From positions 1-32,697 of the forward strand of contig NZ_JAMPTM010000041.1 of assembly GCF_025403375.1 (NCBI RefSeq): 32,697 nt of DNA, written 5' to 3'. Made by a program: the position numbers and the translations under genes. Positions 15,730-22,550 of the stretch are shown here, piece by piece. Under the pieces are notes generated by a model. It was not told where the DNA came from. It worked only from the letters and a program-made list of their open reading frames with translations, and made no database searches. Origin of the DNA: Frankia gtarii (GTDB taxonomy: Bacteria > Actinomycetota > Actinomycetes > Frankiales > Frankiaceae). Position 1 is the first letter of the stretch. Each line of letters opens with the position of its first letter.

Positions 15730-16404
15730 CTACTGGTGGGCGCGCGGGTTGGGCGCGAGCTGCCCGCGGGCGAGCTGTCCCAGGAAATCGGTGTTGTCGT
15801 AGAAGTGCTGAGTATCGGTGAGGCGGAGGTCGTCGGTCACATGGGCCACCGTCACGCCGTACATCTCAATACGCTCGCCGGTCGGCTCGACTCCCTTGTA
15901 GGGGCCGCTGAAGGTGCCCCAGTGCCGCCACTTGAAAGCGATCACGGGCGGCGGCGAGTAGACCTCCAGGACCTCCCAGAAGAAACCGCCGGGGAATGCC
16001 TCGTGGAACACGTCGTGCGACGACTCGAAGGACTCGTCGTTGGCCGAGTAGTACGGGTTCTCCCCGATCAGGACGTTGTAGCTGCCCCGCTCGGCCAGCT
16101 CGGCACTGCCCACCTTCGGGCCGCCGTTGACGCTGACCCTGACCTTGTCAGCGACCATGCTGACCCATTCGGAGGGGTTCTTCTTGTGTGACAGTTCCAT
16201 CTCGAAGACCTGCACGACCCGCTCCACGATGTCCGCGAGCGAACCGGGCTCGTGGTGCACGGAGCGTTCCGCCGGCATGTTCTGGCGGGACAGGTGGTAG
16301 TCCGGTGGCTCTCCATCACGCCATGTCACGCCCTGCGATGCTGCGATCACCGCATCTCGACCCTGCACGTGCAGCGGCTGAGCTGCCGCGGCGTTGTCGG
16401 TCAC
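15730..16404 (-). CDS. Homologue of plant pathogen-related protein (PRPX-like, SnoaL/NTF2-like fold)
   Basis: The 224-aa protein has no signal peptide and no catalytic motif that I can assign. Its pattern matches, from memory, the barley pathogen-related protein family: VTWRDGEPPDY near the N-terminus, VFEMELSHKK, SVNGG, GSYNVLIG, ESFESSHDVFHEAFPGGF, VYSPPPVIAFKWRHWG, GPYKG and PTGERIEMYGVTVAHV, then YDNTDFLGQL. The fold is probably NTF2/SnoaL-like, a small-molecule-binding cone. GTG 16404 is chosen because GGAGGAC is about seven bases upstream; the longer frame to 16542 adds unrelated sequence. It converges with the aldo/keto reductase gene. Bacterial function is unknown to me. Confidence 0.85.
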   Translation of the reverse strand: MTDNAAAAQPLHVQGRDAVIAASQGVTWRDGEPPDYHLSRQNMPAERSVHHEPGSLADIVERVVQVFEMELSHKKNPSEWVSMVADKVRVSVNGGPKVGSAELAERGSYNVLIGENPYYSANDESFESSHDVFHEAFPGGFFWEVLEVYSPPPVIAFKWRHWGTFSGPYKGVEPTGERIEMYGVTVAHVTDDLRLTDTQHFYDNTDFLGQLARGQLAPNPRAHQ

Positions 16405-16880
16405 GCCGTCGTCCTCCGATTGTCGGAAACCGCGAAATATGGGGTCCGTGGCCGCGCGGACGTCTCGCGGGCCACCCTGAGGAGAGAATGCGGCCGGAAA
16501 TTGTCCCCGGCCCGAGCGTCGATGACTGATCGACATGAACATCCTACATTTTGTGGCCGGTGGCCGGTGATAGGGACGAAAGTCCGGTCAAGATAACTAC
16601 CTGCGGTAATCGACGGACGGTCTAGCATCCCCTGCTCCGCGGTATGGCTCGCGGCGGCCCGGCCGGAATCTTTGCGTATTCCCTGCTCAGGCGGCTACGG
16701 CCGGCTCCGTGGGTGGCGTTCAGGCCGCGCCGGCGGCGTCTGGGGCGTGCCGATGCACAATCTGATGGACACTGCGCGTGTCGAGGGTCGCCCGCGATGG
16801 CACCCTCCTCCTAGCCACGAATCAGGTAATGCGGTCGTGGCGGCCCGTGCCGTGACGGGCCAGCTGGCCGCCACCGGGAG

Positions 16881-16949
16881 GCGGACCGGCCCGCCCGGGA
16901 CGGGTGGACCGGCCCACCCAGGACGGGCGGATCGGCCCGCCCGGGGCGA
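16881..16949. repeat. Three 23-bp hairpin-forming repeats with covarying stem bases
   Basis: Units at 16881-16903, 16904-16926 and 16927-16949 follow GCGGACCGGCCCGCCCGGGAC. Each can fold as a stem with a six-base loop. In the middle unit GTGG replaces GCGG and CCAC replaces CCGC, so pairing is kept by compensatory change. Confidence 0.82.
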
Positions 16950-17022
16950 GGCCGGCGGCCCGATGAGCTGGGCGAACCGGTTCCACGTGTCGATGGTCAT
17001 CACGCCGCGAGCGAGGCTATCT

Positions 17023-17038
17023 TTAACTACTTAGTTAA
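17023..17038. promoter_or_regulatory. AT-rich inverted repeat TTAACTA-CT-TAGTTAA
   Basis: Two perfect 7-bp arms separated by 2 bp, in an otherwise GC-rich gap. It looks like a dimeric repressor operator. Related TAACTA sites occur at 14525, 16592, 17228 and 19319. Confidence 0.65.
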
Positions 17039-17213
17039 CCATGTGTGCCTGATAAGGGTGGGGCGGCCGTCGGGTGTGGCGGGCGCGCTCGGTCCGTCAG
17101 CAGCGTCGCGCTGCTCCCGGTCAGAGGCACTCTCTGAAATCATCCGGATGCTGTCCGTATTGGAAGTCCTGATTGTCGGTCGGTGTGCGCGTCGCGCCGC
17201 GTTCCGGCATCAT

Positions 17214-17243
17214 CAAAGTGCACTTTGTTAACTACGTTAGTCA
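17214..17243. promoter_or_regulatory. Composite operator region: CAAAGTGCACTTTG plus TTAACTA-CGT-TAGTCA
   Basis: 17214-17227 is a perfect 14-bp palindrome. Directly after it, 17228-17243 is an imperfect version of the TAACTA inverted repeat. Both lie upstream of the LLM-SDR operon that starts at 17322. Which regulator binds is unknown. Confidence 0.65.
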
Positions 17244-17321
17244 GTCATCTGCCTGGCGCTGGCGGCATGATGAAGCGGGCGCGGCGGTCGTCGGCAGGCC
17301 CCGCCATCAGGAGGAGAGCGG

Positions 17322-18329
17322 ATGAAGATCGACGCAAACCTGTCGGACGACCTCGCGGCGACGCCGGCGGGCGCGGCGCGTATCGAGAAGGAGGGCTACG
17401 CCGGCATCTGGGTGGGGGAGACCCGCCACGACCCGTTCCTGCAGACGCTGCAGGCGACCAACGCGACCTCGACCGCGAGCGTCGGCACGTCGATCGCGAT
17501 CGCCTTCGCGCGGACCCCGATGACGCTGGCCTACCTCGGCTACGACCTGGCCCAGTACAGCGAGGGCCGGTTCATCCTGGGCCTGGGCTCGCAGATCAAG
17601 CCGCACATCGAGAAGCGGTTCTCGATGACCTGGTCGCACCCGGCCGCCCGGATGCGCGAGCTGGTCCTGGCCACCCGGGCGATCTGGGACGCCTGGCAGA
17701 ACGGCACCAAGCTCGCCTTCCGCGGCGACTTCTACACCCACACCCTCATGACGCCGTTCTTCGCGCCGGAGCCGCACCCCTACGGCCCGCCCCCGGTGTA
17801 CCTCGCCGGCGTCGGTGAGGGCATGACCGAGGTCGCCGGCGAGGTGGCCGACGGCTTCTTCGTCCACCCGTTCACCACGAAGAAGTACCTGGAGGAGGTC
17901 ACCCTCCCGGCCCTGCTGCGCGGGCGGGCCAAGGTCGGCAAGGCCGACCTGGACGGCTTCGCGATCGCCGGGCCGTCGTTCGTGACGGTCGGGCGCACCG
18001 AGGAGGAGTTGGCGGCGGCGGTCTTCGGGACCAAGAAGCAGATCGCCTTCTACGCCTCCACCCCGGCCTACAAGGGCGTCCTCGACGTGCACGGCTGGGG
18101 CGAGCTGCAGCCGGAGCTGACCAACCTGTCCAAGCGCGGCGAGTGGGACGGCATGGCCGAACTCATCACAGATGAAATTCTGCACACGTTCTCGGTCGTC
18201 GGCACGCCGGAGGAGGTCGGCAAGGGCCTCATCGCGAAGATCAGTGGCATCTACACCCGGACGGCCTTCTACGACACCTGGAAGGCCGACCCGGCGGTGT
18301 GGCCGCTGCTCCTCGACGCGACCCGATGA
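17322..18329 (+). CDS. LLM-class, probably F420-dependent oxidoreductase (MSMEG_2256-like)
   Basis: The 335-aa luciferase-fold protein resembles the actinobacterial F420-dependent branch of the MSMEG_2256 type. Supporting stretches are MKIDANLSDDL, GYAGIWVGETRHDPF, STASVGTSIAIAFARTPMTL, SEGRFILGLGSQIKPHI, PPPVYLAGVGEGMTEVAGEVADG and FSVVGTPEEVG. It would move hydride between F420 and an organic substrate. ATG 17322 has a strong AGGAGGAG at 17310-17317. It overlaps the next SDR gene by 4 bp (ATGA), so the two are translationally coupled. A palindromic region lies 80-110 bp upstream. F420 use is inferred from subfamily, not directly visible. Confidence 0.92.
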   Translation: MKIDANLSDDLAATPAGAARIEKEGYAGIWVGETRHDPFLQTLQATNATSTASVGTSIAIAFARTPMTLAYLGYDLAQYSEGRFILGLGSQIKPHIEKRFSMTWSHPAARMRELVLATRAIWDAWQNGTKLAFRGDFYTHTLMTPFFAPEPHPYGPPPVYLAGVGEGMTEVAGEVADGFFVHPFTTKKYLEEVTLPALLRGRAKVGKADLDGFAIAGPSFVTVGRTEEELAAAVFGTKKQIAFYASTPAYKGVLDVHGWGELQPELTNLSKRGEWDGMAELITDEILHTFSVVGTPEEVGKGLIAKISGIYTRTAFYDTWKADPAVWPLLLDATR

Positions 18330-19156
18330 GCCGTCCCGCCACGACCGCCCGTCCCGCCGAGGCGGGCCCAGGTCCCGACCCGGCGGCCGTCGCCTCCTTC
18401 GACCTGCGGGGCCGGGTCTCGCTGGTCACCGGGGGCAACGGCGGGATCGGCCTCGGCATCGCCGAGGCGCTGGCCGCCGCCGGAGCGGACGTCGTCATCC
18501 TCGGTACGAACGAGCGCAAGAACGCCGCGGCGCAGCAGGCCGTCGCCGCCCACGGCGGCAGGGTGCTCGCGCTGCGCTGCGACGTCGGTGACGAGGCGCA
18601 GGTCATCGATGCGTTCGAGCAGGCGGTGGGCGCGTTCGGGCGGATCGACTCCTGCTTCGCGAACGCCGGCATCGGCGGGGAGCCGATGCGCTTCACGGAC
18701 CTGACCCTCGACCAGTGGCACCACGTGTTGCGGATCAACCTTGACGGGGTGTTCCTCACCTTCCGCACCGCGGCCCGGCATCTGGTGGCCGCCGGCGCGG
18801 GAGGCAGCCTCGTCGCGGTGTCGAGCATCATCGGGACCAACCGGGGCTTCGCGCGGACCCAGGCCTACGGCACGGCGAAGGCGGCGCTGTCCGGCCTGGT
18901 CCGAAGCTGCGCGGTGGAGCTGGGCCGCGACGGCATCCGGGTCAACGCGATCCTGCCCGGCTACATCCGCACCGCGCTGGCCGACGACCTGCTCGACGAC
19001 GAGAAGTTCGCCGCCCGCTCGCTGCCGCGGCTGCTGGGCCGTCGCTGGGGCACCCCCGCGGACCTGGGCGGCATCGCCGTCTACCTGGCCTCGGAGGCGT
19101 CGCGCTACCAGACCGGCGAGCAGATCGTCGTCGACGGCGGCTACATCCTGTCCTGA
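18326..19156 (+). CDS. SDR family oxidoreductase
   Basis: This is a 276-aa classical short-chain dehydrogenase. The cofactor loop is TGGNGGIG at 35-42, NAG is at 114-116, the catalytic Ser is at 167 or 168, and Y182 and K186 form YGTAK. The C-terminal QTGEQIVVDGGYILS is typical of FabG-like SDRs. The residue after the second strand (GTNERK) lacks the acidic NAD-selective Asp, which leans toward NADP. ATG 18326 overlaps the LLM stop (ATGA); the longer open frame from 18299 is not supported. It is the last gene of its unit and is followed by two strong hairpins. Confidence 0.93.
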   Translation: MSRPATTARPAEAGPGPDPAAVASFDLRGRVSLVTGGNGGIGLGIAEALAAAGADVVILGTNERKNAAAQQAVAAHGGRVLALRCDVGDEAQVIDAFEQAVGAFGRIDSCFANAGIGGEPMRFTDLTLDQWHHVLRINLDGVFLTFRTAARHLVAAGAGGSLVAVSSIIGTNRGFARTQAYGTAKAALSGLVRSCAVELGRDGIRVNAILPGYIRTALADDLLDDEKFAARSLPRLLGRRWGTPADLGGIAVYLASEASRYQTGEQIVVDGGYILS

Positions 19157-19163
19157 GGCCGCC

Positions 19164-19217
19164 GGGTCGAACGACCCCGCCCGCCCCCACGGCGCCTCCC
19201 TGCCGCGGGGCGGGCGG
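19164..19217 (+). terminator. Two consecutive GC-rich hairpins after the SDR gene
   Basis: GGGTCG-AA-CGACCC lies at 19164-19177, 8 bp after the stop. The second is CCGCCCGCCCC (19177-19187) with its perfect complement GGGGCGGGCGG (19207-19217). No U-tract follows, as is common in high-GC actinomycetes. They share one base and may be alternative folds. Confidence 0.68.
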
Positions 19218-19285
19218 CACCGGGAGCGCGTCCGCCGGGCGCCGCCCGGACGACCGCGCAACCGTCGACACTCCAAGGAGTGATC

Positions 19286-19318
19286 ATGTCCGACTCGTGG
19301 AGATGCTGTACCACCTAG
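19286..19318 (+). CDS. Possible 10-residue leader peptide with a Cys-Cys pair
   Basis: ATG 19286 is preceded by AAGGAG at 19275-19280 with five bases of spacing, a textbook ribosome site. The ORF reads MSDSWRCCTT and stops at TAG 19316-19318. It could be a regulatory leader peptide upstream of the acyl-CoA operon, or the remnant 5' end of a lost gene. No homologue is recognised and expression is unproven. Confidence 0.35.
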   Translation: MSDSWRCCTT

Positions 19319-19336
19319 ATAACTATGTGATAGTCC
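19319..19336. promoter_or_regulatory. AT-rich inverted repeat ACTAT-GTG-ATAGT
   Basis: The arms lie at 19322-19326 and 19330-19334, within ATAACTATGTGATAGTCC. It resembles the TAACTA sites at 17023 and 17228. It sits about 190 bp upstream of the crotonase start, immediately after the short ORF. Confidence 0.5.
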
Positions 19337-19524
19337 TGGGGACTGCCGGTCGGCGGCGCGTACTGCGGGGCGTTGCCGAGCCGGTCCGGGTGACCATCCG
19401 GGACGTGTGGTGCCCTCGCCGGGCCCGCGGATCCCCGGCTGCGCGGTCGTCCTGGGCCGGACCCGGACCATCTCGACACCCGTGGGCGCCGGGTGACCGC
19501 ACGGGCCCGGGAAAGGAGTCCGCC

Positions 19525-20355
19525 GTGGGCTACCGCTGCTTCGAGGTCGATGTCACCGGCCGGGTCGCCCAGCTCGTGTTCAACCGGCCGGCGGCGCTCA
19601 ACACCCTGCTGCCGGAGTTCTGGCGGGAGTTGCCCGCCGTCGTCGCGCGGCTCAGCGACGCCGGTGACGTGCGGGCGCTGATCATCTCCTCGACCGGCCG
19701 GCACTTCTGCGCCGGGATGGACCTGTCCTCGTTCGAGCACACCGACCTGCTGCCCGGCGGTGACCCGGCGCGCGCCAACGCCGGCCGCAAGCGGCTCATC
19801 GCCCGGATGCAGGACGCCTTCACCGCGCTGGAGCGGGCCCGGATGCCGGTGCTCGCGGCCGTGCAGGGCGGCTGCCTCGGCGGTGGCCTCGATCTGATCA
19901 CCGCCTGCGACCTGCGGTACGCCACCGCGGACGCCTTCTTCGTCGTCCAGGAGACCAACATCGGCATCACCGCCGACCTGGGCACCCTGCAGCGCCTGCC
20001 GACGCTCATCCCGTCCGGCGTCGCCCGGGAGCTTGCCTACACCGGCCGGCGTCTGCCGGCCGCGCGAGCCCGCGAGGTCGGCCTGGTCAACGAGGTGTTC
20101 GCCGACCATGACGCGCTGCTCGTCGGGGTCCGCGAGATCGCCGCCGAGATCGCCGAACGCAGCCCGCTGGCGGTGTGGGGCAGCAAGGAGAGCCTGCTCT
20201 ACGCCCGCGACCACGACGTCGCCGCCGGGCTCGACCAGATCGCGACCTGGCAGACCGGGGCCTTCCAGCCCGAGGAGGTCGCCGAGGCGATGCGCGGGCG
20301 CGCGGGCGGGCGCGTCCCCGACTACCCGGACCTGCCGGCGATCCCGCCGCTCTGA
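19525..20355 (+). CDS. Crotonase family, delta(3,5)-delta(2,4)-dienoyl-CoA isomerase-like
   Basis: The 276-aa enoyl-CoA hydratase/isomerase superfamily protein has an oxyanion-hole HFCAGMDL and QGGCLGGGLDLITACDLRY. The stretch ETNIGITADLGTLQRLP closely resembles the ECH1 dienoyl-CoA isomerase signature. Residues D123, E143 and D151 match, in spacing and context, the acidic triad of rat ECH1 (D176, E196, D204). It would shift double bonds of 3,5-dienoyl-CoA during unsaturated acyl-CoA beta-oxidation. GTG 19525 is chosen because AAAGGAG lies at 19512-19518. It starts the acyl-CoA operon and is followed 49 bp later by a second crotonase. Confidence 0.88.
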   Translation: MGYRCFEVDVTGRVAQLVFNRPAALNTLLPEFWRELPAVVARLSDAGDVRALIISSTGRHFCAGMDLSSFEHTDLLPGGDPARANAGRKRLIARMQDAFTALERARMPVLAAVQGGCLGGGLDLITACDLRYATADAFFVVQETNIGITADLGTLQRLPTLIPSGVARELAYTGRRLPAARAREVGLVNEVFADHDALLVGVREIAAEIAERSPLAVWGSKESLLYARDHDVAAGLDQIATWQTGAFQPEEVAEAMRGRAGGRVPDYPDLPAIPPL

Positions 20356-20404
20356 CCGGCGCCCCACCGTCCGACATCCGAACCCTTCCGCACGAGGAGC
20401 TGCC

Positions 20405-21322
20405 ATGGCCGACGCCGATCCCGGGACCGATGATCTCCTGGTGGAGCGGGTGGACGGGGTCGCCGTCCTCACCCTGCACCGGCCGAAGGCGCGCAACGCC
20501 CTCACCGCCCGGCTGATCCGCGCCCTGCGCGCGGCGCTCGCCGCGGCGGACGCCGACGACGGGGTCGACGTCATCGTCCTCACCGGCGCCGACCCGGCGT
20601 TCTGCGCCGGTCTCGACCTCGGCGAGGTGGCCGGCAGCGGCGAGAACCTGCGCCTGGCCCTGACCCGCCCGGGCGACGGCGACCTGCCGCCCGGGCTGCC
20701 CTGGAAGCCGACCGGCAAGCCGCTGATCGGCGCGATCAACGGCCCGGCGATCACCGGCGGCTTCGAGCTGGCGCTGCACTGCGACATCCTCATCGCCTCG
20801 GAGAAGGCGGCGTTCGCCGACACCCACACCCGGGTCGGCGTCCTGCCGAGCTGGGGAATGAGTGTCCTGCTTGCGCGGGCGATCGGCGAACGCCGGGCGC
20901 TGCGGCTGAGCCTGTCCGGGGAGTTCCTCGACCCGGTGGCCGCCCGGGACGCGGGCCTGGTCAGCGAGGTCGTCGGGCACGACGACCTGCTGCCCGCCGC
21001 CCACCGCCTCGGCCAGCGCATCCGTGCGTCGGACCCGGCGACCCGGACGGCGTTCCTCGCCTCCGCGCGGGCCATCGCGGCGCAGGGCACCGCCGAAGCG
21101 TTGGCCGCTGAGTCGCGCGCCGCCGCCGCGTGGCTGGACCGCGGCTTCGACGCCGGCGGCGTCGCCGGCCGCCGCGCCGGCATCGTCGCCGGCAACCGGG
21201 GCCAGCTCGCCGACCCGCCCGCCGCGTCCAACCCGCCCGGTGCGCCCGGTGCGCCCGGTGCACCCGGCGTGTCCGGCGTGTCCGGCGCGCCCGGCGCGTC
21301 CGGCTCGGGGGACGCGGGGTGA
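20405..21322 (+). CDS. Enoyl-CoA hydratase/isomerase family protein (EchA-like, second catalytic Glu replaced)
   Basis: The 305-aa crotonase has AFCAGLDL and NGPAITGGFELALHCDI (E121 matches the first catalytic Glu of rat hydratase). The position of the second catalytic Glu is occupied by H141 in FADTHTRVGVLPSWGMS, a pattern I associate with mycobacterial EchA paralogues. Normal water addition is therefore doubtful; isomerase, thioester-binding or other activity is possible. ATG 20405 follows GAGGAGC at 20394-20400. The C-terminal 30 or so residues are a collagen-like Gly-X-Y run built from 9-bp repeats and are outside the fold. The stop overlaps the start of the kinase gene (GTGA), indicating coupling. 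Confidence 0.9.
   Translation: MADADPGTDDLLVERVDGVAVLTLHRPKARNALTARLIRALRAALAAADADDGVDVIVLTGADPAFCAGLDLGEVAGSGENLRLALTRPGDGDLPPGLPWKPTGKPLIGAINGPAITGGFELALHCDILIASEKAAFADTHTRVGVLPSWGMSVLLARAIGERRALRLSLSGEFLDPVAARDAGLVSEVVGHDDLLPAAHRLGQRIRASDPATRTAFLASARAIAAQGTAEALAAESRAAAAWLDRGFDAGGVAGRRAGIVAGNRGQLADPPAASNPPGAPGAPGAPGVSGVSGAPGASGSGDAG
21236..21306 (+). repeat. 9-bp coding tandem repeats, collagen-like C-terminus
   Basis: Units of the type CCCGGTGCG, drifting to TCCGGCGTG and CCCGGCGCG, encode (G-A-P), (G-V-S) and (G-A-S) triplets. They fill the tail of the EchA-like protein. Confidence 0.88.
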
Positions 21323-22464
21323 CCGACGTGGACCCGCGGTTCCGCCCCCCCGAGGCCACCGTCGCCCAGCCCTGGGATCGCCTCGCCGCCGAGCTGGCCC
21401 GCCACGGGCTGCGCCTGGACACCGACGTCGCCCCCCGGCAGTTCGCCGGCGGCCTGGCGAACCTCAACTACCTGGTGTCCGTGGACGGTAGCCCGACCGT
21501 GCTGCGCCGCCCGCCGCCCGGACCGTCGGCGGAGGGCGCCAACGACATGGCGCGCGAGTGGCGGGTGCTGCGCCGCCTCGGCGCGGGCTACCCGCTCGCC
21601 CCGCGCGGGGTGCACTTCTGCACCGATCCCGGCGTCCTCGGCGCCCAGTTCCAGCTGCTGGAGTACCGCGACGGCGTCACCGTCGGCGCCACCGTGCCGC
21701 CCGCGCTCACCGCGGCTGCGTCGCCGTCGCCCGGCCCGGCCGGTCGGCCCGGCTCGCCCGGTCGGCCCGGCTCGCCCGGCTCATCCGGCACCGGCACGGT
21801 TCCCGGGCGGCTGACGGCGACCCTGCTGACAGCGATGGCCGCCCTGCACGCGCTGGACCCGGCGTCGGTCGGGCTCGGGGAGCTCGGCCGGCCCGAGGGG
21901 TTCCTCGAACGGCAGGTGGAGGGCTGGGCACGCCGGGTCGCCGCGGTCTACCCCGACGGCCTGCCGGCCGCCGCCACGGCGGTGATCGGCTGGTTGCGGC
22001 ACGCCGTCGCCGACGTGCCCGCGGGCGAGGCGCGGCTGATCCACTGCGATTTCAAGTTCGACAACATGCTCGTCGATCCGGTGACCCTCGCCCCGGTCGC
22101 CGTCCTCGACTGGGACATGACGACCCGCGGCGACCCCCTGTTCGACCTGGCGGTGCTGCTGTCCTACTGGATCGAGTCGGACGACCCGCCGGCCCTGCAC
22201 GAGCTGCGCCAGGTGCCCTCGCTCGAACCCGGCTTCCCCCGGCGCGAGCAGGTCGCGGCGGCCTACTTCACCGCGGCGGGCCGACCGCCGGCCGAGCTCG
22301 GCTTCCACCTGGCGCTGGCCCGGCTGCGGCTGGCGATCGCCTGGATGCAGCTCTACCGGCGCTTCGCCGACGATCCGGTGGCCGGCCCGCGCTACGCCGG
22401 CTTCGCGCGGATCGCCGACGCCGTGCTCGGCTGGACGGCGGACCTCACCGCCGCCCGCACCTGA
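21319..22464 (+). CDS. APH-fold phosphotransferase, ACAD10/11 kinase-domain-like
   Basis: The 381-aa protein-kinase-like phosphotransferase belongs to the branch found next to or fused with acyl-CoA dehydrogenases, not the drug-resistance branch. The catalytic loop is H242-C-D244-F-K-F-D-N249 and the metal-binding segment is LDWDMTTRGDP (D264, D266). The N-terminal block GGLANLNYLVSVDG and VLRRPPPG is typical of the ACAD-linked kinases. Known relatives phosphorylate the 4-hydroxyl of 4-hydroxyacyl-CoA. GTG 21319 overlaps the previous stop (GTGA); GTG 21328 is an alternative. A Gly-Ser-Pro-rich insert near residues 138-158 is encoded by 18-bp repeats and lies between the lobes. It is followed 86 bp later by an acyl-CoA dehydrogenase gene. 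Confidence 0.9.
   Translation: MTDVDPRFRPPEATVAQPWDRLAAELARHGLRLDTDVAPRQFAGGLANLNYLVSVDGSPTVLRRPPPGPSAEGANDMAREWRVLRRLGAGYPLAPRGVHFCTDPGVLGAQFQLLEYRDGVTVGATVPPALTAAASPSPGPAGRPGSPGRPGSPGSSGTGTVPGRLTATLLTAMAALHALDPASVGLGELGRPEGFLERQVEGWARRVAAVYPDGLPAAATAVIGWLRHAVADVPAGEARLIHCDFKFDNMLVDPVTLAPVAVLDWDMTTRGDPLFDLAVLLSYWIESDDPPALHELRQVPSLEPGFPRREQVAAAYFTAAGRPPAELGFHLALARLRLAIAWMQLYRRFADDPVAGPRYAGFARIADAVLGWTADLTAART
21740..21790 (+). repeat. 18-bp coding tandem repeat in the kinase gene
   Basis: Copies of CGGTCGGCCCGGCTCGCC run head to tail near 21741-21776 with a partial third unit. They encode GRPGSP repeats forming an interdomain insert. Confidence 0.8.
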
Positions 22465-22550
22465 CCGGCCTGGGCCCCGCCCAGCCACGCGCCCGGGACC
22501 GGCTGTCCCGGCGCCCCAGACACCCTCCGACGAGACTCCAGGGAAACATC

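Larger units (their letters stand above)
16405..17321. other. Gene-poor 0.9-kb region with repeats and palindromes
   Basis: No complete gene is supported. From left to right: a GATAACTA motif at 16592-16599, three 23-bp GC-rich hairpin repeats at 16881-16949, a possible N-terminal gene fragment on the minus strand starting at 17000, a perfect AT-rich inverted repeat at 17023-17038, a perfect 14-bp palindrome at 17214-17227 and a third AT-rich inverted repeat at 17228-17243. The last two lie about 80-110 bp upstream of the LLM gene and probably form its control region. Confidence 0.7.
19157..19524. other. Intergenic leader region before the acyl-CoA operon
   Basis: This 368-bp gap contains the terminator hairpins, a 10-codon ORF with a perfect ribosome site (19286-19318), and an AT-rich inverted repeat at 19322-19334 directly after it. 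The remainder up to the GTG at 19525 shows nothing recognisable. An open frame from 19297 is in phase with the crotonase but its extra residues are not crotonase-like. Confidence 0.6.

Noticed and set aside
16672-17034. 120-codon plus-strand ORF in the 0.9-kb gap
   Set aside because: It runs through the hairpin repeats, has no ribosome site and no natural protein composition.
19315-21615. 766-codon minus-strand frame opposite the crotonase genes
   Set aside because: It is a shadow of two conserved crotonases; content is low-complexity.
21319-22464. Aminoglycoside-resistance gene
   Set aside because: The APH fold is real, but N-terminal motifs and the adjacent acyl-CoA dehydrogenase point to the ACAD-linked kinase branch, not drug resistance.
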